Below, one piece after another: positions 43,290 through 53,443 of a DNA stretch of 62,000 bases (position 1 is its first letter; each line of letters begins with the position of its first letter). The stretch lies in the NCBI GenBank assembly GCA_963575745.1, contig CAUYUJ010000903.1, forward strand, positions 15,001 through 77,000. The letters are read 5' to 3'. The notes beneath the pieces were generated by a model. It was not told the origin of the DNA and did not search any database. It worked only from the letters and a program-made list of their open reading frames with translations. The DNA is from Prorocentrum cordatum (Eukaryota; Sar; Dinophyceae; Prorocentrales; Prorocentraceae). Position numbers and translations under genes: made by a program.

Positions 43290-44346
43290 ACTTGTCCAAT
43301 CCGTTCACTAACAACATCCAAATCATCGTTGAGTCGTCTCATTTCCTGGACCAGTTGCGCCATAGGCGCATCGACGCCGCCGTGGCCAAATGTGTGTCCA
43401 ACGCCGAGGTCCTCGTTCACGCAGATGCCTGCAAGGCTCTGAGGACTGAGTGGGATCGATGGCGTTGCATGGGCACCTGGTGTGAGTCAGGCGCCATGGA
43501 ATACGATGATGGAATCAGACAATGAAAGGACAGACGACTCACTTCGGACGTGGGTCTGCGATCTTGGTCGAAAATAATTCCGAGCCCCCACTGGGGCATA
43601 ACGATCGCACATATATTGGCACAGTTGTTTTCGACGGATCGGATGTGAGAGATCAAAGCAAAGAAGCTGCACTGTTCCAGGAGCTCTCTAGCAGCCCTGC
43701 CACGATGCAGGCAAGTGAAGCAGCTGACACGCACAGTCTCTTTGAAGGACATGGCCTTCAACAGGCCGACGCCAAACAGGCCTGCGCATAATCCAAGCTT
43801 GAAGGAACCCCAACATAGATATTCTTACCGCGCGACGAATGGCCGTCAGCATGGAAGCATATGCGTGACCTTGTGTGCCCGTTCATCCTCTCATTCTACG
43901 GGCGCCCTAATTCTGGGGGATGCTGGGAAGAACATCGTGATGGTCATGTGCGATCCAAGGACCTCATTAAGTTTAGTCCCTGGCGCAGCTGGTATTTCCA
44001 TCCTGCATTGCAATTGCGCCTCATAACCTATGTTGGCGGTTTTAAACTTGCTGGGCCAGAAGTGAACCTCGACACAGGATGGAGTTTATGGCAGGAGCCA
44101 TCCCAGGAGTGCCCTGGGGGCATCGAAATAGACCCCCCCCCGTCGAATGCGGGGCGTTACCGCGGACGCGAAAATCACATGTCCACGCAGTATGCACACT
44201 GGCAATGGGAACTGCCCACTGTGATTGACCCACCGCCACCAAAACATAAGACAACGTCAGTACTGGTAAATGAAGCGGAGAGTGCCGACGATAATGCGGG
44301 GGGTGACTCATCGGCCCAGCAGTTTCAGCCAGATCAGCCAAGATAA
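43290..44346 (+). pseudogene. Copia reverse transcriptase, catalytic YVDD read as YVGG
   Basis: Read across three frames: AKCVSNAEVLVHADACKALR, then VFDGSDVRDQSKEAALFQEL, SSPATMQASEAADTHSLFEG, HGLQQADAKQACA (motif A region, with Asp kept in QADAKQA), then FLPRDEWPSAWKHMRDLVCP, LSFYGRPNSGGCWEEHRDGH (about 43891), WRSWYFHPALQLRLITYVGG with FKLAGP. The expected catalytic pair of YVDDF at 44029-44040 reads GGC GGT, i.e. Gly-Gly. The blocks 'vvF.G..v.D', 'YG.P..G..WE' and 'yVddFk.aG' identify Ty1/Copia RT. The frame breaks and lost aspartates make it inactive. Confidence 0.8.
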
Positions 44347-44373
44347 CCAAAGAAGGTCGGGGTCATTGATTAC

Positions 44374-44780
44374 GGCATGATTGAGTTGTTCGAATCCCGC
44401 GTCGCTTTGCATGCCCAACCGACAGACGCTGACCCTTCTACATACCCTGCTGCGGGCACGCCCTTCGGCCCTGAGCTCAGTGACTTTGAAGATAGGCAGG
44501 GGGCCCCAGAGGCGAGAGATATCCCCGGGCAGAGGAAGCTTTGGCAAACGCGCTGGAACTCAATGTCGATTCTGGTCTTCCGGACAAGCCCATTGAGGTT
44601 CGCGGCTAAGCCGCTGACTCTGGCCAGATGGCCCGGAGCCACCGACCCCGTCGGAAGTGCTTCAGCCAATCGCCGCACAATTACTTATGAAGATATTTTA
44701 CGGGGCGCGAATGGCTCGATTTGACTGCATCACCAAGTGGACAACAATTTCGCTACCGAGGAACCCCACATACTTATATC
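44374..44780 (+). pseudogene. Copia RT C-terminal/connection region
   Basis: VIDYGMIELFESRVALHAQP then AAGTPFGPE (the 'TPF' block after RT) is followed, in another frame, by LLMKIFYGARMARFDCITKW at 44681-44740. That is the 'LMKilYgARMARFD' block that precedes RNase H in these elements. After TKWT the expected RNase H sequence is missing and the 90-bp array begins about 200 bp later. Confidence 0.7.
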
Positions 44781-44944
44781 ATGGCGGGAGTGATGATGGC
44801 TGAAGTGAAGCATGTGAGAATGACGTTGGCGGCCGTTGCCCCGCCGATACCGTTGGTGACGCCACTCAAGAGGAGAGGTGGAAGAGGAGAAGCGCCGCGC
44901 CAGCCACGCTTTGCGAGCCCGGAACAGAGAGCGACCGCACCCCC

Positions 44945-47040
44945 AAGGCACCCCCTTGTAGGCCTGCGACATGGGCGTGTATAGAAAGACCCCCCCCTGC
45001 GCACCCCCTCTGGTGTCGAGAAAGTGCCACGCCTGCTAGGCCCTGTGACATGGGCGCGTATAGAGAGACCACCCCCTGCACACCCCCTCTGGTGTCGAGA
45101 AAGTGCAACGCCTGCTAGGCCCTGCGAGATTGGCGCGTATAGAGAGACCACCCCCTGCGCACCCCCGCTGGTGTTGAGAAAGCGCCACGCCTGCTAGGCC
45201 CTGCGACATTGGCGCGTATAGAGAGACCACCCCCTGCGCGCCCCCTTCTGGTGTCGAGAATGCGCCACGCCTGCCGGGGCCTGCGACATGGGCGCATATA
45301 GAATAAACGCCCCGCTCGGGGACCATTCCCTGCGCACCCTAGGTGTTGTAGAGAATATGCCGTGCCTGTCGCGCCCTGCGCCATGGCCCGCATAGACGCT
45401 GCGCTCGGAGACCACCCCCATGCGCACCCCCTACGAGGTCGAGAAAGTGCCACACCCGCCACGCCCTGCGCCATGGCCCGCATAGACGCCGCGCTCGGAG
45501 ACCACCCCTTGCGCACCCCCTACGAGGTAGAGAAAGTGCCACACCTGCCGCGCCCTGCGCCATGGCCCGCATAGACGCCGCGCTCGGAAACCACCCCCTG
45601 CGCACCCCCTACGAAATCGACAAAGTGCCACACCTGCCACGCCCTGTGCCACGGCCCGCCGGCCCGCATAGACGCCGCGCTCGGAGACTACCCCCGGCGC
45701 ACCCCCTACGAGGTCGAGAAGAGTGCCACACCTGCCACGCCCTGCGCCATGGCCCGCATAGACGCCGCGCTCGGAGACCACCCCCTGCGCACCCCCCGGC
45801 GAGGTCGAGAACGTGCCACACCTGCCACGCCCCGCGCCATGGCCCGCATAGACGCCGCGCTCGGAGACCACCCCCAGCGCACCCCCTACGAGATCGAGAA
45901 GTGCCACACCTGCCACGCTCTGCGCCATGGCCCGCATAGACGCCGCGCTCGGAGACCACCCCCTGCGCACCCCCTACGAGGTCGAGAAAGTGCGACACCT
46001 GCCGCGCCCTGCCCCATGGCCCGCATAGGCGCCGCGCTCGGAGACCACCCCCTGCACACCCCCTACGAGATCGTGAACGTGCCGTGCCTGCCACGCCCTG
46101 CGCCGTGGCCCGCATAGACGCCGCGCTCGGAGACCACCCCTTGCGCACCCCCTACGAGGTCGAGGAAGTGCCACACCTGCCACGCCCTGCGCCATGGCCC
46201 GCATAGGCGCCGCGCTCGGAGACCACCCCCTGCGCACCCCCTACGAGGGCGAGAAAGTGCTACACCTCCCACGCCCTGCGCCATGGCCCGCATGGACGCC
46301 GTGCTCGGAGACCGCCCCCCAGCGCACCCCCCTACGAGGTCGAGAAAGTGCCACACCTGCCACGCCCTGCGCCATGGCCCGCATAGACGCCGAGCTCGGA
46401 GACCACCCCCTTGCGCACCCCCTGCGAGGTCGAGGAAGTGCCACACCTGCCACGCCTTGCGCCATGGCCCACATAGACGCCGCGCTCGGAGACTACCCCC
46501 TGCGCACCTCGAGAAAGTGCCACACCTGCCACGCCCCGCGCCATGGCCCGCATAGGCGCCGCGCTCGGAGACCACCCCCCTGCGCACCCCCTACGGGGTG
46601 AGGAAAGTGCCGTGCCTGCCACGCCCTGCGCCATGGCCCGCATAGACGCCGTGCTCGGAGACCACCCCCTGCGCACCCCCTACGAGATCGACAAAGTGCC
46701 ACACCTGCCACGCTCTGCGCCATGACCCGCATAGACGCCACGCTCGGAGACCACCCCCTGCGCACCCCCCACGAGGTCGAAAAGGTGCCACACCTGCCAC
46801 GCCCTGCGCCATGGCTTCCAACGCCCTGCGCCATGGCCCGCATAGACGCCGCGCTCGGACACCGCCCCCAGCGCACCCCCCCTACGAGGTCGAGAAAGTG
46901 CCACGCCTGCTACGCCCTGCGCCATGGCCCGCATAGACCCCGCGCCCCGAGACCACCCCCTGCGCACCCCCCACGAGGCAGAGAAAGTGCAACACCTGCC
47001 CCGCCGTGGCCCGCATAGACGCCGCGCTCGAGAGCCGCGG
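44945..47040. repeat. minisatellite, about 90-bp units, more than 20 copies
   Basis: Core unit carries CGCGCTCGGAGACCACCCCC, TGCGCACCCCCTACGAGGTC, GAGAAAGTGCCACACCTGCC and ATGGCCCGCATAGACGCC. ATGGCCCG spacing is 88-90 bp (45383, 45473, 45562, and 45749 to 45839 to 45927). The first 400 bp hold four or five diverged units (GGCGCGTATAGAGAGACCAC). Units of about 30 codons leave frames open on both strands, giving many false ORFs. It interrupts pol between the connection region and RNase H. Confidence 0.95.
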
Positions 47041-47217
47041 GTGCGACGCGCGTGGGCGAGGAGAGGAGAAGAGGGAAGAGGGGGTGCTTTGTGCGGTGCT
47101 GTGCTGTGCTGTGCTGCGCTGTGTGTGAGGGAGGAAGGAAGAGGGGGGGGGAGGGGGAGGAGGTGGGAGTCGCGGGCGCGGCGCGGCAGAGAAGAACACC
47201 AGAGCCCCACCAAGCAT
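47041..47217. other. array edge with GCTGT and GGA repeats
   Basis: Contains GTGCTGTGCTGTGCTGTGCT and a GGAGGGGGAGG tract between the minisatellite and the resumption of pol. Confidence 0.7.
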
Positions 47218-47790
47218 GCGGGGAACAGGACGTGGATCTCCCCCGCCTGATCTGCCACATTAAATCGGCCACCCACTGCCGAATTACATCGTGGTTTGGC
47301 GGCAGGATGGAGGGTGCCATTGTGCGACAATGCGCAGATGTGGATCTTGCCAGTGATATGCGAACGCACCGCAGCACCAGTGCCAGCCATCAAGTGATTT
47401 GGGCACCCTACGCAAGAGCCTACCAGAACGTGGCCTCCCGTCGGCAAGCCTGCGTGTCCAATCGTACCCTCGAGGAAGAAGGCGTCGCGGCGGATCTGGC
47501 ATTGAATGCAGAGTTGTTGCCAGCGCTGCCCTTCTGTCGAAAAAAGTAGAATGAGCGGCGTGCAAGGCCATTAATGCGGGGGTTCGATGAAGTCAATGCC
47601 CCCCCGAGGACACGCCGCATAGATGCCGCTGCCACCTGGGTAGTTTATTCGAGGGAGTGTTGACTTACGGTATGAGCGCACGCACAATGAAGCCGCCGAT
47701 ATCGGTACTACGCGCTTTACGGACCCATTGGCATGGGTCAAGAAATTTTATATTGTAAAGACTGTTACTCCCAAATTTTGGAAGATACGC
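47218..47790 (+). pseudogene. Copia RNase H domain
   Basis: LPRLICHIKSATHCRITSWF ('RLi.Yi..T' block), then IVRQCADVDLASDMRTHRST with SAS ('l..faDaDfAgd..t.rSTSG'; first Asp kept in ADVD), RTYQN-like AYQNVASRRQACVSNRTLEE with EGVAADLALNAELLPALPF ('SRRQ..vs.sT.EaE...'), and after a stop LMRGFDEVNA and TYRYERTHNEAADIGTTRFT with DPLAWVKKF ('ADIgTK.f..p..W'). This ordered set is diagnostic of the Copia RNase H C-terminus. It degrades the RNA of the hybrid. Stops at 47549 and frame changes make it a pseudogene. Confidence 0.75.
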
Positions 47791-48259
47791 GCTGCCAGGA
47801 GTACCTGGCGTCGACGTTCACTGATGGCCCCCCCCTGAAACCCGGGGGGATTCTCAGGCCGCGCATAGGTTCAAAGGCGGCGGCGCGCCATGAAGCGGTT
47901 GTGCCGAGCAAACAGATGCTCGCAAAGAAGCGAGCCACTAAGGGCAAGCCCGTTGTGCCCATGTCAAACGCAGCAACGGGTCAAGGGGCCAGTAACACCG
48001 CGCGCTGGTACAGCCAGGCCTGGCGGCAAACCAACGAGCCCAGCATCAGCTCCCGGTTCAGCCGCGGTAGCTGCACAAAACGCTTATGATGCGCGCGGCT
48101 TGCCGATTATGCACGCGGCGCAACATTTTCCGCGACAGGCAAGGAAGGTTCCAGGAAGAGCTCTCGTACGTGCAAAACAAGAGGAGATAGATACCTGATG
48201 GCCATGTTCGATATGACTGACAGTGAATCAGACGCATCGGATATACAATCTCAAACTTT
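47733..48259 (+). pseudogene. post-RNase H linker ORFs
   Basis: Open segments (SKQMLAKKRATKGKPVVPMS; GARPGGKPTSP-like and RQARKVPGRALVRAKQEEID) are basic and Ala/Gly-rich. No domain recognised. They connect RNase H to the methyltransferase-like module. Confidence 0.3.
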
Positions 48260-49016
48260 TTGAATTCCCACACATACAAGATGAAGGGGGGGAATAACAA
48301 AGTCACGGATGTGGCGGTAGCCGAATCGCATGGCAATGGGCCGACTAAGTCGGCACCGCAGCAAAATAATGATCATTTGATGATAATGCGCGAATGGATT
48401 GGCGACCGCCTAATACTTGACTATTGCTGCGGACCTGGCATTAAAATCGGCAGCCCCGAGAACTTTGTCGATTGTCCATGTAAGTTTGTACGATAAACGG
48501 ATCGTTGAGACATGAGAACGGATGAGGGTACATGTCAAGCATTTGCGGACATTTAAGCGTTCAAAGGAAACGAATTTCGTTTTGGGGCTCCATCCCGTGC
48601 ACGGGGGGATACCCATGGCAATGTGTTAACGAGGCTTATTTTCCGTGAGGGTGATCATAGAGCATTGCGTAGGCTTCGTTGCATTTGGACGGACCACAGA
48701 TACCTGCTTTGGACTTTCATGGAGATAGCGCGCGCTGTCGTTGAAGCCGGGGGAACGGTCTGCATCGGATGGCCGAGCCAATGCCAATGCTGGGGGGCCC
48801 TCAGGTCACAGTTTTCGTGCGCGAGGCGGGGTGGCACAAGTCAGTTCTGCACGGGCACGCGCGCGGCTTGCGAGACAGAAGAAGGAATTACATGACAAAG
48901 CCATGGGCCATTGCATCAACGTCGGACATAGTGACGACCGGTTTGGAGCGCAAGTGTGATGGCACGCACGAACGTGTTAACGCACGGGGTAGGGATTGCA
49001 ACATTGCTGAAGATTA
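48260..49016 (+). pseudogene. methyltransferase-like module of the Copia element
   Basis: Blocks in order: WIGDRLILDYCCGPGIKIGS then PENFVDCPCKFVR (48398-48493), where DYCCGPG sits like a SAM-binding motif I; FWGSIPCTGGYPWQ in another frame at 48580-48621, where PCTGG sits like a Pro-Cys motif IV; VEAGGTVCIGWPSQCQCWG near 48740-48798; and KPWAIASTSDIVTTGLERKC with DGTHERVNARG at 48897-48990. I have seen this block order repeatedly downstream of RNase H in dinoflagellate retroelement proteins. C5 DNA methyltransferases are reported inside dinoflagellate retrotransposons, but this module is not a textbook DNMT and target-recognition motifs are not visible. Three frame changes mark it as dead. 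Function is inferred. Confidence 0.5.
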
Positions 49017-49260
49017 GATTGACTCCTTTGCACGCCAGGTTCTTTCAGTGCTCGCGAGGGCTTCGTCTCATTCATGTATCCTGCCTCCTCAAGTCATGAT
49101 ATATGTCCCGTCGCCGTTTTCTTTCAACAGCTGGGGCGGGCCCGCCGTCGGCCGGCCCCCCCGCCGTTCGCGCCGCCGCCTTGCCGCGGCCGCGCCCCCC
49201 CCTGCTTGCTGCGGAGCCCGTTCCGCGGCCTCCCGCGCACTGGCCGATTCCATTCAATAA

Positions 49261-49821
49261 TTGGACGTCCCCGCGGTTCAGGCGATTGGGCTGGCCAGGA
49301 AGGAAAGATGGTTTTCTTTTTGTAAGACCATAGGTTGTCGGCACCTCGCGGGGCTTGGATGGGGGCAATTCAAGCGAGGCGTCATGCATGAAGACGTGGG
49401 CGAAGAATTCTGGGACCCGCAAGAAGAGTCGGTTCCGGCCCGAGCAAAGGGGCGCTACGAGACCCCTGAATGGGCCGAACACTGTCGCAGCACATGCTGG
49501 CGAGCTTCCCCCGGGGAATGCACGGGGTGCTACTGCCGTGACAATGGCTGCCTTCAACGCGTTGCGGCACTGGATGTACCCGACGCGACGCAACGAGGAG
49601 CGGCCGAGAGGCCGAGGACAGAGGGCCCCCCACCGGTTAAGTCGGTAGGGGATACCAAGGCTTCGGCAGCAAGGCCCATTGTCGAGCGCGTCGAATTTGG
49701 AGACGCATCGGGTTCAGGTTACAGGGGCTGGGTGGACTATGAGATAAAACACACGTACCACGTCGAACCGCCTGAATCAGGGAAGATTCGAGCTGCCTTT
49801 CTCATCCGAGAGCCGATGTAA
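49261..49821 (+). CDS. unrecognised ORF downstream of the methyltransferase-like module
   Basis: No family recognised. 186 codons, with ATG at 49384 giving MHEDVGEEFWDPQEESVPAR as a likely sensible start, a Cys cluster (CRSTCWRASPGECTGCYC), and an acidic/basic C-terminal part (VDYEIKHTYHVEPPESGKIR). Frame open to TAA 49821. Upstream (49134-49255) is a Pro/Arg-rich GC stretch. Probably part of the element's extra coding region. Confidence 0.35.
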   Translation: MDVPAVQAIGLARKERWFSFCKTIGCRHLAGLGWGQFKRGVMHEDVGEEFWDPQEESVPARAKGRYETPEWAEHCRSTCWRASPGECTGCYCRDNGCLQRVAALDVPDATQRGAAERPRTEGPPPVKSVGDTKASAARPIVERVEFGDASGSGYRGWVDYEIKHTYHVEPPESGKIRAAFLIREPM

Positions 49822-50330
49822 CCCCCTCGGGCCAGATTGGCTGGAGGCAGCGAATTGTGCGGTAGAAATCCCCTGATAGCTACACTCGGAGTGACTTCGT
49901 CACTACGAAGTTGCTTGTTACTTGTTTAAACATTCAATGAGCCGGTCATCCAAAGGCTGCATAATGAGGTGCCCGAGGACCCGTGGCTTGCATTCGGGGC
50001 CGCATGCCGGAAAGATTCCGGGAATCACGGCAGGGGCAACATCGACGGCCCCCCCCCCGACGCAGGAAGAATTCAGGAGGGCCAATACTTTCAGTCTCAC
50101 GTCGACCCACGCGCGACTGGGAGTTGCCAATTCTACAATGGAAGGCCTGGAGATCGCGATAGCAAAATGCTCCGACTGTGCGATCGCGGCGAGCTTTTGG
50201 GCCCTGTGCTGGGCCAGGCGGAGTTCACTTATCTGAGGAACATAGGTCACTTTGTCACAGTTCGCGTTGCCGACAGCAAATTGGACAATATAGTCTACCG
50301 GAACATCTGGGGGCCTCCCCGCAACAAGCC
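49822..50330 (+). pseudogene. unrecognised ORF segment
   Basis: Sense is best in the frame opening at 49969 (PEDPWLAFGAACRKDSGNHG) and continuing LGPVLGQAEFTYLRNIGHFV then TVRVADSKLDNIVYRN. No domain recognised. It ends at the GCGGCTCAGCCGC palindrome at 50336, after which the sequence becomes Gly/Pro/Ala-rich. Confidence 0.3.
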
Positions 50331-51100
50331 CCCAGGCGGCTCAGCCGCGACTTCGCGGGGGGCATTTCCTGCTCTCCCTGTAGTCCGGGGGGGTGTCCAT
50401 GCGAGGGCCCATGCGGTATCACAAGCCTTGTCTGACAAAGCTAATACCAAGGGTGGAAGGCACTGCGAGAAGAGCCGTCCGCAAAGCGGGCCAAGGTCTA
50501 CCCGGCGGCTCAGCTGCCCGAGGCAACAGCACCCGACGTTGACGTCGAAATACTTCAGGCGGCGGATGGAAAATCGCCGCGCAAACGACCGAGTGGCGCT
50601 GACTGCCCGAGGCCGTGGAAGACAGTTAAAGTTGAGTCGCCCCTCAGCCGCCGCAGTCTCAGCCCGTTGGCCCAGCGCAAGCTGCAGCAGGTGGTTCCGC
50701 CCCCCCGCGCAGCCAGTAGCGAAGACATCTGGGCCCCCCCCCGGGCTCAGCCGGCGGCAGGGGTGCGCATGGGGCGCGGAGGTCACGATGGAAGTGGTCA
50801 TCCGCCCCCAGGCGCACCGCCCGGAGATGGAGGATGGGCTTCCCCCCCTGGCCCTGGCCAACCGCATCCTCCAGCGCAGGAGGAAAAGCAGGAGGGGCCT
50901 GACCGGGCCTACTTGTCCCGTGGCATTGGGAACGCTGCTGAACACATGGGGCGCGCAGGGGCCGGCCCGGCCGCCCCCGTGGCCAACGCCCCGCCCGAAT
51001 GGGACCCGCGCGTCACAGAAATGTTAAACCTTTGCATCTCTGCGACGGACCCGGGACTCCACGCTTCGGCAGCATGGTCCAATATCAAAGAGAAATGCTA
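50331..51100 (+). other. Gly/Pro/Arg-rich low-sense stretch
   Basis: Open frames exist (PHTPPGAPPGDGGWASPPGP-type) but composition is biased. Contains three GGCTCAGC words. It ends with NLCISATDPGLHASAAWSNI then KEKC (to TAG 51101), which looks more protein-like. No family recognised. Confidence 0.3.
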
Positions 51101-51149
51101 GGCAATCGCTCGCGCGGCGGATTCGAACGGCCACGGATGGATTCCTCGC

Positions 51150-51868
51150 GCTGGGGGAGATCTGGCGGAGATGGTGATGGCTGGAAAGAAGCCCGCGGCA
51201 TTTGTCCGTCCGCTCACGGAGCTACCGCGCAAGGAACGCAGCTTCTGGTCTGCCGCTGTTCATCTCATATCAGATTCGATATGTACTTTCCATGGCCCTG
51301 GCGGCAAGACGCTCGGCCCGGGATCAGGACCCCAGCATCTCATGGGCGAGCGTGTCCACAGCGTCTCCGCGCAAGTCAAGGGGGGCGTCGGTGGAAGATC
51401 GTCGGACGGTGAGGAGTGCAATTTGAACGGCTTAGCCGAGACGAATAAGAAGTGCCGTAACCCCATGGGGCCGATTCGGTTGCTTGGCTTTTTTTCATTG
51501 AAACCGCTGAGAGATTTATCGACGAGGCGGCGGGCCGCTCCGAATCAGGAGCTATCCATATATTCTATGTTGGCGGCTACCACGGCTGTTGGCGTTCTTC
51601 GTACAACGAATACCGAGTGAACATACTCTGGGGCGATGCTGCCACACTTGTGCGGGCCAATATTAACCAACGTATTGAGCGCTACAAGGCCATAGGGCTT
51701 CACTCCAGGATCATGATTCTGGATGGCGCTGGCTTGTGCAGGAAATTTCAACACACGGTGGCAGATGCATATCACTTCCCCGCTCGCCACGATTCATGCG
51801 TAGTAGAAAAAAAGAAAACAAGCTGCAGGAGGCGACTGCGGCTGAAATCTTCGAGGATCATATGTTGA
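51150..51868 (+). pseudogene. unrecognised two-frame ORF
   Basis: First frame 51171-51620: AGKKPAAFVRPLTELPRKER, DSICTFHGPGGKTLGPGSGP. In a neighbouring frame from about 51486 a continuous sense emerges: ERFIDEAAGRSESGAIHIFY, VGGYHGCWRSSYNEYRVNIL, WGDAATLVRANINQRIERYK to 51868. The segment 'iFyvGGyHGcwRS' has a small-residue-rich loop like a phosphate-binding turn, but I cannot assign a family. Contains the CGGCTTAGCCG palindrome at 51428. Confidence 0.35.
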
Positions 51869-52582
51869 TGGTTGCCGAACTCGCGGCGTCGTTCTTCTGC
51901 CAGCCCTCTGGCGGCGCAGCCGTTCAGGGGCCTGGATTTGCGCGGCGCGCTCGAGAAGACGGGCGCGCGCAGGTGGAGGTGTCATGTGACGAGATGGCGC
52001 CGCATTGGACTGAATGGTGCCCACCGTGGCCGGATGCGCCAAAGTCAACCCTGAGCGCCCTCCCGTTCGCCAAGTCTATCACTACGCATGGATTCCCGGC
52101 CGTCTCAGACGGCGCGGGGGGCGGGGCACCGCGCTCGCTGCCGTTCGGGGAATAGTGCGATTTCCTATCGACGGGAGAAGGATTTGCGGAACATGTCCAT
52201 TGAAAATAATATTACTTTTTCTTTGAACCGCGCGCTTCCTTTATCCCTGGCACGCCCCCTAATGGGGCAAACCATGAGGTCACGGTGAGAAAAGATCGAG
52301 ATCGATCGGCATATGCAAGGGGCAGTCAACCAGATCAATTGTTCGCAACCGCCGTTCCAGTCACCTGCTGGCCTAGCCGGACAGGCGACTGGAAGCACCG
52401 CGAATGCTCAGTTCGTTGTCGGCTCAGCCGGATAGGGGGCAGCCGAGATGGCGGTTATCGGGCCAGCCCCTTGTCCTGCTGGCACGGCCGTGCGGGGGCC
52501 AGTCAGCGCAGCGATTGCTGCTGCTTCCGGTATAGCCGCTGATGCAGCATAGAGTCGCGCGTGATCCGTCCAGCCCACTCGG
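51869..52582. other. no clear gene; part of the element
   Basis: Short open frames on the plus strand (SFFCQPSGGAAVQGPGFARR) without motifs. Contains the variant palindrome GCCGTCTCAGACGGC (52099) and a CGGCTCAGCCG at 52420. Confidence 0.35.
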
Positions 52583-53224
52583 ATGCCGGCGGTAGAAACT
52601 CGGCCAGAGGCCTGCGAGAGGGAAATCGGAGAGACATGCTCTGATAACGCTGCAGGAGGAGAACTGAGCGTGTCCGGGAAGCCAAAGAGGAAAACGCCTC
52701 TCCCCCCCAGGTCGATGACAAGAAGGTTGGAGGAGGTACATTCTGGCAACGGCTGGCAGAGACAGTTCCATGGATCTTCGATGGGCATGATACGCGCCCT
52801 ACTCCAGGGGCATCAACTCCGCGCGTCGAACCCAACATATGGTGGAGACGTGAAGCAAGGGAATGTTGAGGCAGATTCGCTTCCGCACGAGAATGATGGC
52901 CCCTCTGTTCACATCAAATGCGCGATGGCGGAGGAGACGTTTGCGGACGGATACTGGAACACTGTCGAAGTAGCGTTTTGGAGCAAGCCGAAGAGCATCG
53001 AATACAGCAACGGTCCAACCCAAAATTGCACGGAGGACCAAGCCGAGATCGTCATGACTGAGACGCGCATCTACCATTGGACCCCGGCCGCGATTCATGC
53101 GCGTCAGGGTGCTGGGGCGTTGATACGACACATCCTTCGAGAAGATCAAGCCATTGACACATATTTCGGGATTGGCGGGTTCAGCGGAGCTGCCAGGGTC
53201 GCGGAAACCGAGAGCCAGAGCTGA
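52583..53224 (+). CDS. unrecognised ORF, 213 codons
   Basis: ATG at 52583 (MPAVETRPEACEREIGETCS). The middle is polar and acidic (EADSLPHENDGPSVHIKCAM), the C-terminal half balanced (GYWNTVEVAFWSKPKSIEYS; RIYHWTPAAIHARQGAGALI). No domain recognised. Frame intact to TGA 53224. The next ORF overlaps closely and carries a zinc-knuckle-like motif, so the two may once have been one gag-like unit. Confidence 0.35.
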   Translation: MPAVETRPEACEREIGETCSDNAAGGELSVSGKPKRKTPLPPRSMTRRLEEVHSGNGWQRQFHGSSMGMIRALLQGHQLRASNPTYGGDVKQGNVEADSLPHENDGPSVHIKCAMAEETFADGYWNTVEVAFWSKPKSIEYSNGPTQNCTEDQAEIVMTETRIYHWTPAAIHARQGAGALIRHILREDQAIDTYFGIGGFSGAARVAETESQS

Positions 53225-53233
53225 ACAATGTAG

Positions 53234-53443
53234 ATGGGTTCCGGGCCTGCAGCCCATGAGGTGGCAAGAGAACGCGTCTCCGCACCTGGTTTTCAAGTCC
53301 TCGATAGAGGGCGTCTGGACGTATTTGAGGGTCCAGGGATGTTCGCTTGCTTCTGTGCGCCCGTTATTGGACGGTGCATCGGATGCAACCAGTCGGGCCA
53401 TCCAAGAGAATGTGGCCACAGGCGAAACCAGGACTGGAGCTAA
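53234..53443 (+). CDS. small ORF with zinc-knuckle-like motif
   Basis: 69 codons with CIGCNQSGHPREC at 53375-53413, i.e. Cys-x2-Cys-x4-His-x3-Cys, one residue short of the retroviral/Copia CCHC knuckle (x4 before the last Cys). The adjacent GMFACFCAPVIGRC adds more Cys. A nucleocapsid-like function is possible. Its position at 53 kb, far downstream of the pol genes, is unexpected for gag and may mark a second, nested or rearranged element. Confidence 0.4.
   Translation: MGSGPAAHEVARERVSAPGFQVLDRGRLDVFEGPGMFACFCAPVIGRCIGCNQSGHPRECGHRRNQDWS

Noticed and set aside
45194-46876. Gly/Arg/Leu repeat ORFs on the minus strand and Arg/His/Pro repeats on the plus strand
   Set aside because: Products of the 90-bp minisatellite, open only because the period is close to a multiple of three.
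44945-47040. CRISPR-like direct repeats
   Set aside because: Head-to-tail units with no unique spacers; a eukaryotic minisatellite.
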